Under the pieces are notes generated by a model, which did not search any database, was not told where the DNA came from, and saw only the letters and a list, made by a program, of their open reading frames with translations. A stretch of DNA of 64,000 nucleotides from Sphingomonas hengshuiensis (lineage in GTDB: Bacteria > Pseudomonadota > Alphaproteobacteria > Sphingomonadales > Sphingomonadaceae). Positions 8,752 through 17,439 of this stretch are shown here, piece after piece. The stretch covers positions 20,624 to 84,623 of the forward strand of contig QFNF01000016.1 in NCBI GenBank assembly GCA_003240755.1, read 5' to 3'. Numbering within the stretch: the stretch's first letter is position 1; every line of letters starts with the position of its first letter. Position numbers and translations under genes: made by a program.

Positions 8752-10152
8752 ATGGCTGACTATGACTTCGACGTCCTCGTGATCGGTGCCGGGCCCGGCG
8801 GCTATGTCGCCGCGATCCGCGCGGCACAGCTCGGGCTGAAGACCGCCTGCGCCGAAGGGCGCGAGACGCTGGGCGGGACCTGCCTGAACGTCGGCTGCAT
8901 CCCGTCCAAGGCGCTGCTGCATGCGTCGGAACTCTATGAGGAAGCCGCGCACGGCGCGCTCGCCAAGTTCGGCATCGAGCTGGAAGGCGCCAGGCTCAAC
9001 CTCGAGCAGATGCATGCCGAAAAGAAGAAGGCGGTCGGCGAGCTGACCGGCGGCATCGAATATCTGTTCAAGAAGAACAAGGTCGAATGGCTCAAGGGCT
9101 ATGCCGCGTTCGAGAACGACCACAGCGTCAAAGTCGGCGACCGCACCGTCACCGCGCGCGACATCATCATCGCGACCGGATCGTCGGTGATGCCGCTGCC
9201 CGGCGTCGAGGTCGACAACGACGCGGCGGTCATCGTCGATTCGACCGGCGCACTGGCGCTGCCGAGGGTGCCCGAACATCTGGTGGTGATCGGCGGCGGC
9301 GTGATCGGCCTCGAACTGGGCAGCGTGTGGCGGCGCCTCGGCGCAAAGGTCACGGTGGTCGAATATGCCGACCAGATCCTGCCCGGCTTCGACGGCGAGG
9401 TCCGCAGGGAATCGGCCAAGCTGTTCAAGAAGCAGGGCATGGAGCTCAAGACCTCGACCAAGGTCACTGGCGCATCGGTCGAGGGCGGCACCGCCACGCT
9501 GACGCTCGAACCGGCGGCGGGTGGCGATGCGACGACGCTGACCGCCGATGCGGTGCTGGTGTCGATCGGTCGCCGCGCGAACACCGATGGCCTCGCCCTC
9601 GACAAGGCCGGCCTTACCGTCAACCAGCGCGGACAGGTCGACATCGACGAGGAATTCCGCACCGGCGTCGACGGCATCTGGGCGATCGGCGACGTGGTCC
9701 ATGGCCCGATGCTGGCGCACAAGGCCGAGGACGAAGGCGTCGCCGCCGCCGAGTTCATCGCCGGCCAGACCGGCATCGTGAACCATGACGTGATCCCGTC
9801 GGTCGTCTATACCATGCCCGAAATCGCCGGCGTCGGCCTGACCGAAGAGGCGGCGAAGGAGAAGGGCGAGGTCAAGGTCGGCAAGTTCCCGTTCGCCGCC
9901 AACAGCCGTGCCAAGACCAACCGCGACACCGACGGGTTCGTGAAGGTCATCGCCGATGCCAAGACCGACAAGGTGCTGGGCGTGTGGATCGTCTCGTCGC
10001 TGGCCGGCACGATGATCGCACAGGCGGCGCAGGCGATGGAATTCGGCGCGACCAGCGAGGACATCGCCTACACCTGCCACGCACACCCGACCCATGCCGA
10101 AGCGCTCAAGGAAGCGGCCATGGCGGTGCAGGGCAAGCCGATCCATATCTGA
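8752..10152 (+). CDS. lpdA: Dihydrolipoyl dehydrogenase (E3)
   Basis: FAD-dependent E3 that reoxidises the dihydrolipoyl group of SucB with NAD+. It has 466 residues, the standard length. The FAD-binding GAGPGGYVAAIRAAQLG is at residues 12-28, the redox-active disulfide is in GGTCLNVGCIPSK at about 41-53, the NAD-binding motif is IGGGVIGLELG, and the second FAD motif is WAIGDV. The catalytic His-Glu pair is in HAHPTHAEALKE near the C terminus. The ATG at 8752 was chosen since homology starts with YDFDVLVIG; the frame is open further upstream inside the DUF1877 gene. It has no N-terminal lipoyl domain. Confidence 0.97.
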   Translation: MADYDFDVLVIGAGPGGYVAAIRAAQLGLKTACAEGRETLGGTCLNVGCIPSKALLHASELYEEAAHGALAKFGIELEGARLNLEQMHAEKKKAVGELTGGIEYLFKKNKVEWLKGYAAFENDHSVKVGDRTVTARDIIIATGSSVMPLPGVEVDNDAAVIVDSTGALALPRVPEHLVVIGGGVIGLELGSVWRRLGAKVTVVEYADQILPGFDGEVRRESAKLFKKQGMELKTSTKVTGASVEGGTATLTLEPAAGGDATTLTADAVLVSIGRRANTDGLALDKAGLTVNQRGQVDIDEEFRTGVDGIWAIGDVVHGPMLAHKAEDEGVAAAEFIAGQTGIVNHDVIPSVVYTMPEIAGVGLTEEAAKEKGEVKVGKFPFAANSRAKTNRDTDGFVKVIADAKTDKVLGVWIVSSLAGTMIAQAAQAMEFGATSEDIAYTCHAHPTHAEALKEAAMAVQGKPIHI

Positions 10153-10158
10153 CGCGAA

Positions 10159-10181
10159 GGGTGGCGATATCCTCGCCACCC
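10159..10181 (+). terminator. Hairpin after lpdA
   Basis: GGGTGGCGA (10159-10167) pairs perfectly with 10173-10181 around TATCC, 6 bases after the lpdA stop. There is no T-run, so it is a weak intrinsic terminator or a 3'-end stabiliser. Directly after it (about 10181-10205) lies a degenerate relative of the dispersed hairpin repeat found at 29576. Confidence 0.5.
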
Positions 10182-10343
10182 CGCCATTCCCGCGCGGGCG
10201 GGCCTGTTCGACCGGCGCAATGGGCGGGGCATGGCGACATGCTTCCGCCCTTCCTGCGTCCGGGCGGCGCGGTCCTGCGTGGTTAGGAAGTTATAAAATC
10301 TTCTCGCCTAGTCTGCCCGCCGGACATTGGACGGGGTGACGGC

Positions 10344-11891
10344 GTGAACGCATTCGGGCGGCGGAGTGGTTTGGGCGGATCGGGCGGCGGCAGGCCGTCC
10401 TTCGGGGTGGCCCGGCCGATGCAGGGATCGGGGCCGGCGCGCACCGCCGACCTCGACCTCGCGCAGCAATTCCCGCCGCTGGGCCAGGCGCCGCTGCCCG
10501 GTGGCGAAAGCGAACCGATGCCCGGCGAACAGGGCGGTGCGCTGCCGCAGGGCGTCGGCGATGCGATGCAGCGCCTCGCCGACCGGCAGGCGCTGTCGGG
10601 TGAGGCCGGCAACAGCCGTGTCGAGGGATTCGAATCGTCGATCCACCGCATCAAGGAACAGGTCCTCCCCCGCCTGCTCGAACGCGTCGATCCCGAAGCC
10701 GCCGCGACCCTGACCAAGGACGAACTGGCCGAGGAATTCCGACCGATCGTGGGCGAGGTGCTGGCCGAGCTGAAGCTGACGCTCAACCGGCGCGAACAGT
10801 TCGCGCTGGAAAAGGTGCTGGTCGACGAGCTGCTCGGCCTCGGCCCGCTCGAGGAATTGCTGGCCGATCCGGCGATCAGCGACATCATGGTCAATGGCCC
10901 GGAACAGACCTTCGTCGAACGCAAGGGCAAGCTGGAACTGGCGACGATCCAGTTCCGCGACGAGGAGCATCTGTTCCAGATCGCACAGCGCATCTGCAAC
11001 TCGGTCGGCCGCCGCGTGGATCAGACCACGCCGCTGGCCGACGCCCGCCTGAAGGACGGCAGCCGCGTCAACGTGATCGTGCCCCCGCTGAGCCTGAAGG
11101 GGACCGCGATCTCGATCCGCAAATTTTCGGCCAAGCCGATCACCATCGACATGATGGCGGGATTCGGATCGATGAGCGCCAAGATGGCGACCGCGTTGAA
11201 GGTCGCCGGGGCCAGCCGGTTCAACATCGTGATTTCCGGCGGTACCGGTTCGGGCAAGACGACCATGCTCAACGCCCTGTCGAAGATGATCGACCCGGGC
11301 GAGCGCGTGCTGACGATCGAGGACGCCGCCGAACTCCGCCTGCAGCAACCGCACTGGCTGCCGCTGGAAACCCGTCCGCCGAACCTCGAGGGACAGGGCG
11401 AGATCACGATCCGCGACCTCGTCAAGAACGCGCTGCGCATGCGCCCGGACCGGATCATCCTCGGCGAAATCCGCGGCAGCGAATGTTTCGACCTGCTGGC
11501 GGCGATGAACACCGGTCACGACGGATCGATGGCGACGCTCCACTCCAACTCCCCGCGCGAATGCCTCGCACGCATGGAGAACATGGTGATGATGTCGGAC
11601 ATCAAGGTGCCCAAGGAAGCGATCAGCCGCCAGATCGCCGATTCGGTCGACCTGATCGTGCAGGTGAAGCGTCTGCGCGACGGGTCGCGCCGCGTGACCA
11701 ACATCACCGAAGTCATCGGCATGGAAGGCCCGGTGATCGTTACCCAGGAACTGTTCAAGTTCGAATATCTGGATGAAAGCGCCGACGGCAAGATCATCGG
11801 CGAATATCGTTCGATGGGGATGCGCCCCTATACGCTGGACAAGGCCAAGCAATATGGCTTCGACCAGGCGTTGCTGGAGGCCTGCCTGTAG
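10344..11891 (+). CDS. cpaF: CpaF/TadA-type secretion ATPase
   Basis: Cytoplasmic hexameric ATPase of the type II/IV secretion superfamily, CpaF branch, which powers assembly of Tad/Flp pili. It has 515 residues. A low-complexity Gly/Arg-rich leader of about 90 residues precedes the N-terminal domain (RIKEQVLPRLLERVDPEAAATL). Walker A is GGTGSGKTT at about residues 300-308, the Walker B-like stretch is RIILGEIRGSE, and a His-containing segment is MNTGHDGSMATLHSN. None of the other pilus genes (cpaA-E, tadBC, flp) is nearby, so this copy stands alone or is detached from its locus. The start is the GTG at 10344; a downstream start within the leader is possible. Confidence 0.93.
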   Translation: MNAFGRRSGLGGSGGGRPSFGVARPMQGSGPARTADLDLAQQFPPLGQAPLPGGESEPMPGEQGGALPQGVGDAMQRLADRQALSGEAGNSRVEGFESSIHRIKEQVLPRLLERVDPEAAATLTKDELAEEFRPIVGEVLAELKLTLNRREQFALEKVLVDELLGLGPLEELLADPAISDIMVNGPEQTFVERKGKLELATIQFRDEEHLFQIAQRICNSVGRRVDQTTPLADARLKDGSRVNVIVPPLSLKGTAISIRKFSAKPITIDMMAGFGSMSAKMATALKVAGASRFNIVISGGTGSGKTTMLNALSKMIDPGERVLTIEDAAELRLQQPHWLPLETRPPNLEGQGEITIRDLVKNALRMRPDRIILGEIRGSECFDLLAAMNTGHDGSMATLHSNSPRECLARMENMVMMSDIKVPKEAISRQIADSVDLIVQVKRLRDGSRRVTNITEVIGMEGPVIVTQELFKFEYLDESADGKIIGEYRSMGMRPYTLDKAKQYGFDQALLEACL

Positions 11892-11923
11892 CGCGCGCGG
11901 CCGGCCCGTCCTACATTCGCACG

Positions 11924-13093
11924 GTGATAATCCGACCGTTCCTTGCGCTGCTGCTGCTGCTTGGCGCACCTGTCGCCCATGCGCAGACCCTGTCCGGCGA
12001 TGCGGAGGTGCGCTGGGTGCCGTTCACGCTGACCGCGGCCAACCATCTGCGCTTCGCGATGACGGTCGATGGCGTACCGGCACAGGCGCTGCTCGACACC
12101 GGGCTGAACCATAGTGCGGTCAGCCGCGACTTTGCCCGCCGGGCGAAACTGACGATCGATCCGAAGGGCGCGGCGTCGGGCGTCGCGCTGGGCGGGGCGA
12201 TCCGTGTCGACTGGGCAGCGACGAAGTCGATCGCGTTCGGCGCGCTCAGCCGCAGCGGCGGGCGCGTCGCGGTGATCGACCTGCCGCAACTGCTGGCCAG
12301 CGCGTCGGGCGATGCCGAGGTGCTGGTCGGCACCGACCTGATCGCCCCCAACGCGCTCGACATCGATTTCGCCAATCGCCGCTTCCGCCTGTTGCCCAGC
12401 GGACGGATGCCCTTTGCGGGTACGAAGGTGCCGATGACGTTCCAGGCCGCCAACGGGCTGTATCTGACCGAGGCGATGGTCGGGAAACGCCGCATCCGCC
12501 CGCTGATGGTCGATACCGGCGACGGCGGGTCGCTCAGCATCGCGCGCAGCCAGTGGCGCCCGGCGGAGATCGGGGGGGCGCGCGTCACCTCGACCATCGC
12601 GTTCGGTGCGGGCGGCGTCGTCGATGCCGGGCTGACCGTCACCGACGCGGTGACGCTGGGCGGACGGGCGACCGGCCCGATCGAACTCAGGATCGAGGGC
12701 GATGGCGGCTTTGCCCGGCAGGTGCGCATCGCCGGGCGGGTCGGCACCGGGCTGCTGCTGCGCTACCGCGTGCTGCTCGACCCGACCGCCGGACAGATGG
12801 TGATCGCACCCAATCCGGAAAGCCCGCCGCCGCCGCTCAAATCGACCAGCGGGCTGCTGCTCGGCTATGATCGCGCCCGGTTGCGCGTGCTGCACGTCAT
12901 GGCGGGCGGCCCGGCGGCCCGGGCGGGGTGGAAGGCGGACGAGCTGATCTGCGCCGTCGATGGCCAACCGATCGCGCCGACGTCCGGCAGCACGATCGAC
13001 GTGCGCTGGGGTACCGACAAGCCGGGACGCGTTGTCAGGCTGTCGCTCTGCGACGGGACGGAGCGGACGCTGACTCTCGCCAATTTCTACTGA
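11924..13093 (+). CDS. Exported retropepsin-like aspartic protease with C-terminal PDZ domain
   Basis: A 389-residue predicted periplasmic protein. Residues 1-20 form a signal peptide ending in AHA-Q. Two retropepsin-like lobes follow, each with an Asp-Thr-Gly catalytic triplet: LLDTGLN at about residues 56-62 and MVDTGDGG near 195-202. This resembles a single-chain pseudodimer. A PDZ domain covers about residues 305-385, with LLLGYDRARLRVLHV and GGPAARAGWKADELI. The family is annotated as aspartyl protease with PDZ; substrate unknown. The start is GTG at 11924, 33 bases after cpaF, giving a proper signal peptide. It may share the cpaF transcript. Confidence 0.85.
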   Translation: MIIRPFLALLLLLGAPVAHAQTLSGDAEVRWVPFTLTAANHLRFAMTVDGVPAQALLDTGLNHSAVSRDFARRAKLTIDPKGAASGVALGGAIRVDWAATKSIAFGALSRSGGRVAVIDLPQLLASASGDAEVLVGTDLIAPNALDIDFANRRFRLLPSGRMPFAGTKVPMTFQAANGLYLTEAMVGKRRIRPLMVDTGDGGSLSIARSQWRPAEIGGARVTSTIAFGAGGVVDAGLTVTDAVTLGGRATGPIELRIEGDGGFARQVRIAGRVGTGLLLRYRVLLDPTAGQMVIAPNPESPPPPLKSTSGLLLGYDRARLRVLHVMAGGPAARAGWKADELICAVDGQPIAPTSGSTIDVRWGTDKPGRVVRLSLCDGTERTLTLANFY

Positions 13094-13094
13094 C

Positions 13095-13160
13095 CGTCAT
13101 CGCCGGCGCGAACGCCGGGGTGGATGGCCGAACGGTCCGCATCCCTTCGCCGGCGTGACG
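13095..13160. repeat. Degenerate inverted pair of hairpin repeats after the protease gene
   Basis: Two diverged units lie in opposite orientation: CGTCATCGCCGGCGCGAACG onward (13095-13127), and 13139-13160, whose reverse complement begins CGTCACGCCGGCGAAGGG. They resemble the pairs at 29576-29672 and 49217-49317 in layout but are less alike. They directly follow the protease stop codon. Confidence 0.5.
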
Positions 13161-13184
13161 CAATGCTGTTGCTGTCCCGCCGCC

Positions 13185-13376
13185 CTATTTCAGCGCCATC
13201 GCGACCGCGAACACCATCACCAGCACCGCGATGAGCTGCACCAGCGTCCACGGCATCCAGCCGACGCGGTCGGGATCGCGGCGCAGCGTACGGCGCCGTT
13301 CCGCGAACACCGACAGCGCGAACAGCATCGCCGCCACGCCCGCGATGGTCCATAACAGCGTTCGTGCGTCGTCCAC
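13185..13376 (-). CDS. Small two-helix membrane protein
   Basis: A 63-residue protein with two hydrophobic helices (about residues 7-25 and 42-61) separated by a basic loop rich in Arg (ERRRTLRRDPDR). It fits a small inner-membrane protein with the loop in the cytoplasm. The start is GTG at 13376, supported by GGAGG 8 bases upstream. It is divergent from the methyltransferase gene, with only 26 bases between the two starts. I do not recognise the family and assign no function. Confidence 0.65.
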   Translation of the reverse strand: MDDARTLLWTIAGVAAMLFALSVFAERRRTLRRDPDRVGWMPWTLVQLIAVLVMVFAVAMALK

Positions 13377-13402
13377 CCGTTCCTCCCGTCAGGAGTTTTT
13401 CC

Positions 13403-14203
13403 ATGCGTCGAACCGCCCTGTTGCTGCCAGCCCTAAGTGCCGCGCTTGTCGCGCTGACCCCCGCGCCGGCACAGGCGCCGCAGGGGGCCATCGCCGCCGC
13501 GGTCGCGTCGCCGGCACGCACCCCCGCCAATGTCGCGCGCGACCGCTATCGCCACCCGGCGGAAACGCTGGCGTTCTTCGGGGTCCGGCCGACCGATACG
13601 GTGGTCGAGATCTGGCCGGGCGGCGGCTGGTACACCGAAATCCTCGCCCCCATGCTGCGCGAACGGGGCCGCTATGTCGCGGCGGCGCCGATGCCGCGCG
13701 GCGGGGAGGCGATCGCGCGGCTGCAGGCACGCGATGCCGCCGCATTCGGCAAGGTGCAGATCGCGGCATTCCCGGCGGAAGCGGGACAGGCCGGCGTTCC
13801 CGACGGGGTGGCCGACAAGGTGCTGACCTTCCGCAACGTCCACAACTGGCGCTTCGGCGGTCCCGACCGCGCACAGGCGGCGTTCGACGCCATGTTCCGC
13901 ATGCTCAAGCCCGGCGGCGTGCTGGGTGTCGTTGAACATCGCCTTCCGGAAAGCCGCAATGCAGCAGCCGAGGAAAAATCGGGCTATATGAAGGAAAGCT
14001 CGGTCATCGCCTTTGCCACCAGGGCCGGGTTCAGGCTGGCCGCGCGGTCGAACGTGAACGCCAATCCCAGGGACACCGCCAACTGGCCGGCCGGCGTGTG
14101 GACGCTGCCGCCGACCTATCGGTTGAAGGATGTCGACCGGGCGAAATATGCCGCGATCGGCGAGAGCGACCGGATGACGCTGCGGTTCGTGAAGCCGAAA
14201 TAA
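13403..14203 (+). CDS. Exported SAM-dependent methyltransferase-like protein
   Basis: A 266-residue protein with a signal peptide (about residues 1-24, ending near PAQA) and a class I methyltransferase fold. The SAM-binding motif I is degenerate: VVEIWPGGGWYTEIL at about residues 63-77, in place of the usual acidic-GxGxG. The post-motif segments DKVLTFRNVHNW and MLKPGGVLGVVEHR are present. This belongs to the group of predicted exported methyltransferases (COG4798-like), whose substrate is unknown; how they would obtain SAM outside the cytoplasm is unresolved. The ATG at 13403 has AGGAG 7 bases upstream. Confidence 0.82.
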   Translation: MRRTALLLPALSAALVALTPAPAQAPQGAIAAAVASPARTPANVARDRYRHPAETLAFFGVRPTDTVVEIWPGGGWYTEILAPMLRERGRYVAAAPMPRGGEAIARLQARDAAAFGKVQIAAFPAEAGQAGVPDGVADKVLTFRNVHNWRFGGPDRAQAAFDAMFRMLKPGGVLGVVEHRLPESRNAAAEEKSGYMKESSVIAFATRAGFRLAARSNVNANPRDTANWPAGVWTLPPTYRLKDVDRAKYAAIGESDRMTLRFVKPK

Positions 14204-14345
14204 GGGTAGGGCCGGGCCAACCCTCCCCCGTTCGGCTCGGGCGGCTTCGCGCTTGTCGAGAACGCCCTCGCCACGAACCATCCGGTTCTCGATCGGCTCG
14301 AACCAGACGGAGTGTGCGAGCGGTGGGAGGCCGAAGCCCCGCCCC

Positions 14346-14924
14346 TCACCCCAGTTTGTCGACCTTGTCCTGCAACCGGGCGAGTTCGGCCCGCAGCGCC
14401 GCCATTTCGTCGGCCTTGGCAGCAGGCGCTTCCGCCGCCCCGGCCGCCGGAGCGGTGGTGCCGGGCGCAGCACCGTTGGCACCGGGCTTGAACGCGTGCG
14501 CCGCCGCCTCGAACATCGCCATGTTGCGCTTGGCGATCTCGGCGAAGGGCGAATGGGCGAACGCGCCCTCGACCGCGGTCTTGAACTGTTCCTGGTTGCG
14601 GCGGAAGCTGTCCATCGACGCTTCCAGATAACCGGGCACCATCGCCTGCATCGAATCGCCGTACAGGGTGATGAGCTGGCGCAGGAAGCTGACGGGCAAC
14701 AGCGTTTGCCCCCGGCTTTCCTCCTCCATGATGATCTGCGTCAGCACATTATGAGTGATGTCGTCATCGGTCTTGGCATCGACGACCTTGAAGTCGCGAT
14801 GCTCGCGCGTCATCGCCGCGAGATGCTCGAGCGTGATGTAGGACGACGTCTCGGTGTTATAGAGACGGCGGTTGGCGTATTTCTTGATGATGACGGGGCT
14901 GCCGTCGGCCGCTGCCTTCTTCAT
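14346..14924 (-). CDS. phaR: Polyhydroxyalkanoate synthesis repressor PhaR
   Basis: A 192-residue PHA-responsive transcriptional repressor, which binds both PHA granules and DNA upstream of phasin and related genes. The N-terminal DNA-binding/PHB accumulation domain shows IIKKYANRRLYNTETSSYITLEHLA at residues 12-36, diagnostic for PhaR. A second conserved region around TLLPVSFLRQLITLYGDSMQ follows. The C-terminal part is Ala/Pro-rich and ends in a short coiled coil (MAALRAELARLQDKVDKL). It is divergent from the PhaC-like hydrolase, with 22 bases between the starts. Confidence 0.95.
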   Translation of the reverse strand: MKKAAADGSPVIIKKYANRRLYNTETSSYITLEHLAAMTREHRDFKVVDAKTDDDITHNVLTQIIMEEESRGQTLLPVSFLRQLITLYGDSMQAMVPGYLEASMDSFRRNQEQFKTAVEGAFAHSPFAEIAKRNMAMFEAAAHAFKPGANGAAPGTTAPAAGAAEAPAAKADEMAALRAELARLQDKVDKLG

Positions 14925-14946
14925 GCGAAATCCTTGCGCGAAAGAT

Positions 14947-16005
14947 ATGACGATGGGTACACCGATCGATACCGCGCCGCAACACGGGCCACGCCCCCTG
15001 CCGCTGTTTCTGTCGATGCTGCGCAGCGAAACTGCGGCAGACCCGGCGCGGCGGGGAAAAGCACTGCGCGGATTGCGGCGCTATCAGGACGCTCCGCGCC
15101 TGCCGCGCACCCCCGCCCCGGCAGCGGTCGCGCGGATCGGCCGGGTCATGCTGCGCAACTATGGCGGTGCGGGACCGCCGGTGGTGGTGATCCCGTCGCT
15201 CATCAATCCGCCGTTCGTGCTCGACCTCGCTCCCGACAATTCGTTGCTGCGCTGGCTGGCCGGACAGGGGATGCGGGTGCTGATGGTCGACTGGGGAACC
15301 CCCGGGCCCGAGGACCGCATGATGGACCTTGGCGGGCATGCGCTGGTCGCGGCGCGGTTGCTGGCGACGCTCGACCAGCCACCGGTCGTCGTCGGCTATT
15401 GTCTGGGCGGGACGATCGCACTGGCCGCGGCGGGCCATGCGGAGGTCGCCGGCATCGCGCTGATCGCGACGCCGTGGCATTTCGCCGGGTTCGGCGCGGA
15501 CGGACGCGCGGCGATCGCCGACACCTGGCATGCTGCGCAGTCGACCGCCGAGCATCTCGGGCTGGTGCCGATGGAACTGCTCCAGTCGATGTTCTGGCAG
15601 ATCGACCCGGCGCGCACCGTCGACAAGTTCGTGCGCTTCGCCGACCTCGACCCTGCATCGTCGGCGGCGCAGGCGTTCATCGCGCTGGAGGACTGGGCCA
15701 ATGGCGGCGCGCCGATCCCCTATGCCGCGGGGCGCGAAATCTTCGACGACCTGTTCGATGCCGATCTGCCGGGCAGCGGGCGCTGGCGGGTGGGCGACCG
15801 GATCATGTCGGCCCACCACGCCGTGCCGATGGTCGAATTCGTCGCGGCGAGCGACCGGATCGTCCCGGCCGCCAGCGCGATCGGCCTGCCCGACCAGCGG
15901 ATCGTCGGCGCGGGGCATGTCGGGATGATCGTCGGCAGTCGCGGGCCGGGGTTGTTGTGGGAACCGCTTGCGCGCTGGCTAAGCGCCGTTCCGCATACTA
16001 GATAA
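14947..16005 (+). CDS. PhaC-like alpha/beta hydrolase
   Basis: A 352-residue alpha/beta hydrolase related to PHA synthases. The nucleophile elbow has Cys, not Ser (VVGYCLGGTIAL at about residue 155-165), as in PhaC. The acid is probably the Asp in FVAASDRIVP and the His lies in GAGHVGMIVGS near the C terminus. An N-terminal SLINPPFVLDLAPDNSLLRWL segment is also PhaC-like. Its length matches class III PhaC, which works with PhaE, but no phaE is nearby; class I enzymes are near 600 residues. It could be a PHA synthase relative acting on granules or a hydrolase. The ATG at 14947 is used; one at 14953 is also possible, and neither has a strong ribosome site. Confidence 0.8.
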   Translation: MTMGTPIDTAPQHGPRPLPLFLSMLRSETAADPARRGKALRGLRRYQDAPRLPRTPAPAAVARIGRVMLRNYGGAGPPVVVIPSLINPPFVLDLAPDNSLLRWLAGQGMRVLMVDWGTPGPEDRMMDLGGHALVAARLLATLDQPPVVVGYCLGGTIALAAAGHAEVAGIALIATPWHFAGFGADGRAAIADTWHAAQSTAEHLGLVPMELLQSMFWQIDPARTVDKFVRFADLDPASSAAQAFIALEDWANGGAPIPYAAGREIFDDLFDADLPGSGRWRVGDRIMSAHHAVPMVEFVAASDRIVPAASAIGLPDQRIVGAGHVGMIVGSRGPGLLWEPLARWLSAVPHTR

Positions 16006-16035
16006 CGACCAAAGCTTTCAGGAGAAGGATTGCCC

Positions 16036-17208
16036 ATGTCCGACGTCGTCATCGTTGCCGCCAAGCGTACCCCGGTCGGTAGCTTCCTCGGTGCCTTCGC
16101 GACCGTTCCGGCGCACGAACTCGGCCGGCAGGCGATCGCCGCCGCACTCGGCGAGGCGGGCGTCGCGCCCGAGGACGTGTCGGAAGTGATCCTCGGCCAG
16201 GTACTGACCGCCGGCCAGGGCCAGAACCCGGCGCGTCAGGCGTCGATGGCGGCCGGCGTGCCCAAGGAAGTGCCGGCATGGGGCCTCAACCAGGTCTGCG
16301 GATCGGGGCTGCGCGCCGTGGCGCTGGCGGCGCAGGCGATCCAGACCGGCGACGCCACCATCGTCGTCGCCGGCGGACAGGAAAGCATGTCACTGTCGGC
16401 GCACGCGGTGCAGTTGCGCGCCGGTACCAAGATGGGTGACGGCACGATGGTCGACACGATGATAAAGGACGGCCTGACGGACGTCTTCAACGGCTATCAC
16501 ATGGGCATCACCGCCGAGAATCTGGCCGAGCAATATCAGGTCACGCGCGCCGATCAGGACGAATTCGCCGTCCGCTCGCAGAACCGTGCCGAGGCCGCCC
16601 GCAGCGAAGGCCGCTTCACCGACGAGATCGCGCCGGTCACGATCAAGGGCCGCAAGGGCGACACCATCGTCGACCAGGACGAATATATTCGCGCGGGCGC
16701 CACCGTCGACGGCGTGGCGGGCCTGCGCCCGGCGTTCAAGAAGGACGGCACCGTCACCGCCGCCAACGCGTCGGGCCTGAACGACGGTGCCGCCGCGCTG
16801 GTGGTGATGTCCGCCGACGAAGCCGCGAAGCGCGGCCTTGAACCGTTGGCGACGATCAGGAGCTGGGCAACCGCCGGTGTCGACCCGTCGATCATGGGCA
16901 TCGGCCCCGTCCCCGCCTCACGCCGTGCGCTGGAAAAGGCGGGCTGGAGCGTCGACGACCTCGACCTGGTCGAAGCCAACGAAGCCTTCGCCGCCCAGGC
17001 GCTGGCGGTGGGCAAGGATATGGGCTGGAGCGCGGACAAGGTGAACGTGAACGGCGGCGCGATCGCGATCGGCCATCCGATCGGCGCCTCGGGCGCGCGC
17101 GTGCTGACCACGCTGCTGCACGAAATGAAGCGCCGTGATGCGAAAAAGGGGCTGGCGACGCTGTGCATCGGTGGCGGCATGGGCATTGCCATGTGTGTGG
17201 AGCGGTGA
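16036..17208 (+). CDS. phaA: Acetyl-CoA C-acetyltransferase (beta-ketothiolase)
   Basis: A thiolase of 390 residues that condenses two acetyl-CoA to acetoacetyl-CoA, the first step of PHB synthesis, or runs in reverse in degradation. The acyl-accepting Cys is in [11 protein letters not shown] at about residue 88, the catalytic His in [17 protein letters not shown], and the second Cys in CIGGGMGIA near the C terminus. The ATG at 16036 has GGAGAAGG about 7 bases upstream; a TTG two codons earlier is less likely. It follows the PhaC-like gene by 30 bases, which with phaR supports a PHA role. The reductase gene phaB is not in the window. Confidence 0.95.
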   Translation: MSDVVIVAAKRTPVGSFLGAFATVPAHELGRQAIAAALGEAGVAPEDVSEVILGQVLTAGQGQNPARQASMAAGVPKEVPAWGLNQVCGSGLRAVALAAQAIQTGDATIVVAGGQESMSLSAHAVQLRAGTKMGDGTMVDTMIKDGLTDVFNGYHMGITAENLAEQYQVTRADQDEFAVRSQNRAEAARSEGRFTDEIAPVTIKGRKGDTIVDQDEYIRAGATVDGVAGLRPAFKKDGTVTAANASGLNDGAAALVVMSADEAAKRGLEPLATIRSWATAGVDPSIMGIGPVPASRRALEKAGWSVDDLDLVEANEAFAAQALAVGKDMGWSADKVNVNGGAIAIGHPIGASGARVLTTLLHEMKRRDAKKGLATLCIGGGMGIAMCVER

Positions 17209-17439
17209 TTCGCGGTTTGTAACAAAAAGATATTGCGCAGCATTATTATAACACAAGGCTGGCATGATATTGTTTAATGTCGTTCGCCGGTAGTGCTGTT
17301 TCGTTTATGTGACATTCATGCAACGGTCGGGTGTCCGTATTGTTTTTGTGCGCATCCGGCCCTTGCATGGCATCTAATAATCTATTTTTCTGTCCCAGTT
17401 GAACCGGGGTCGCCCGGTCCACATAACGGGGCCAAAATC
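17209..17439. other. AT-rich leader of the TonB-dependent receptor gene
   Basis: A 231-base non-coding stretch, clearly richer in A/T than the rest of the window (for example 17220-17280). It probably holds the promoter and a leader for the receptor. TATAAC at 17247-17252 could be a -10 element, but I see no matching -35 at 16-18 bases. No confident regulatory motif was found. Confidence 0.4.

Noticed and set aside
17293..17439. Extended N terminus for the TonB-dependent receptor
   Set aside because: It would bury the signal peptide seen from 17440, and the stretch is AT-rich leader.
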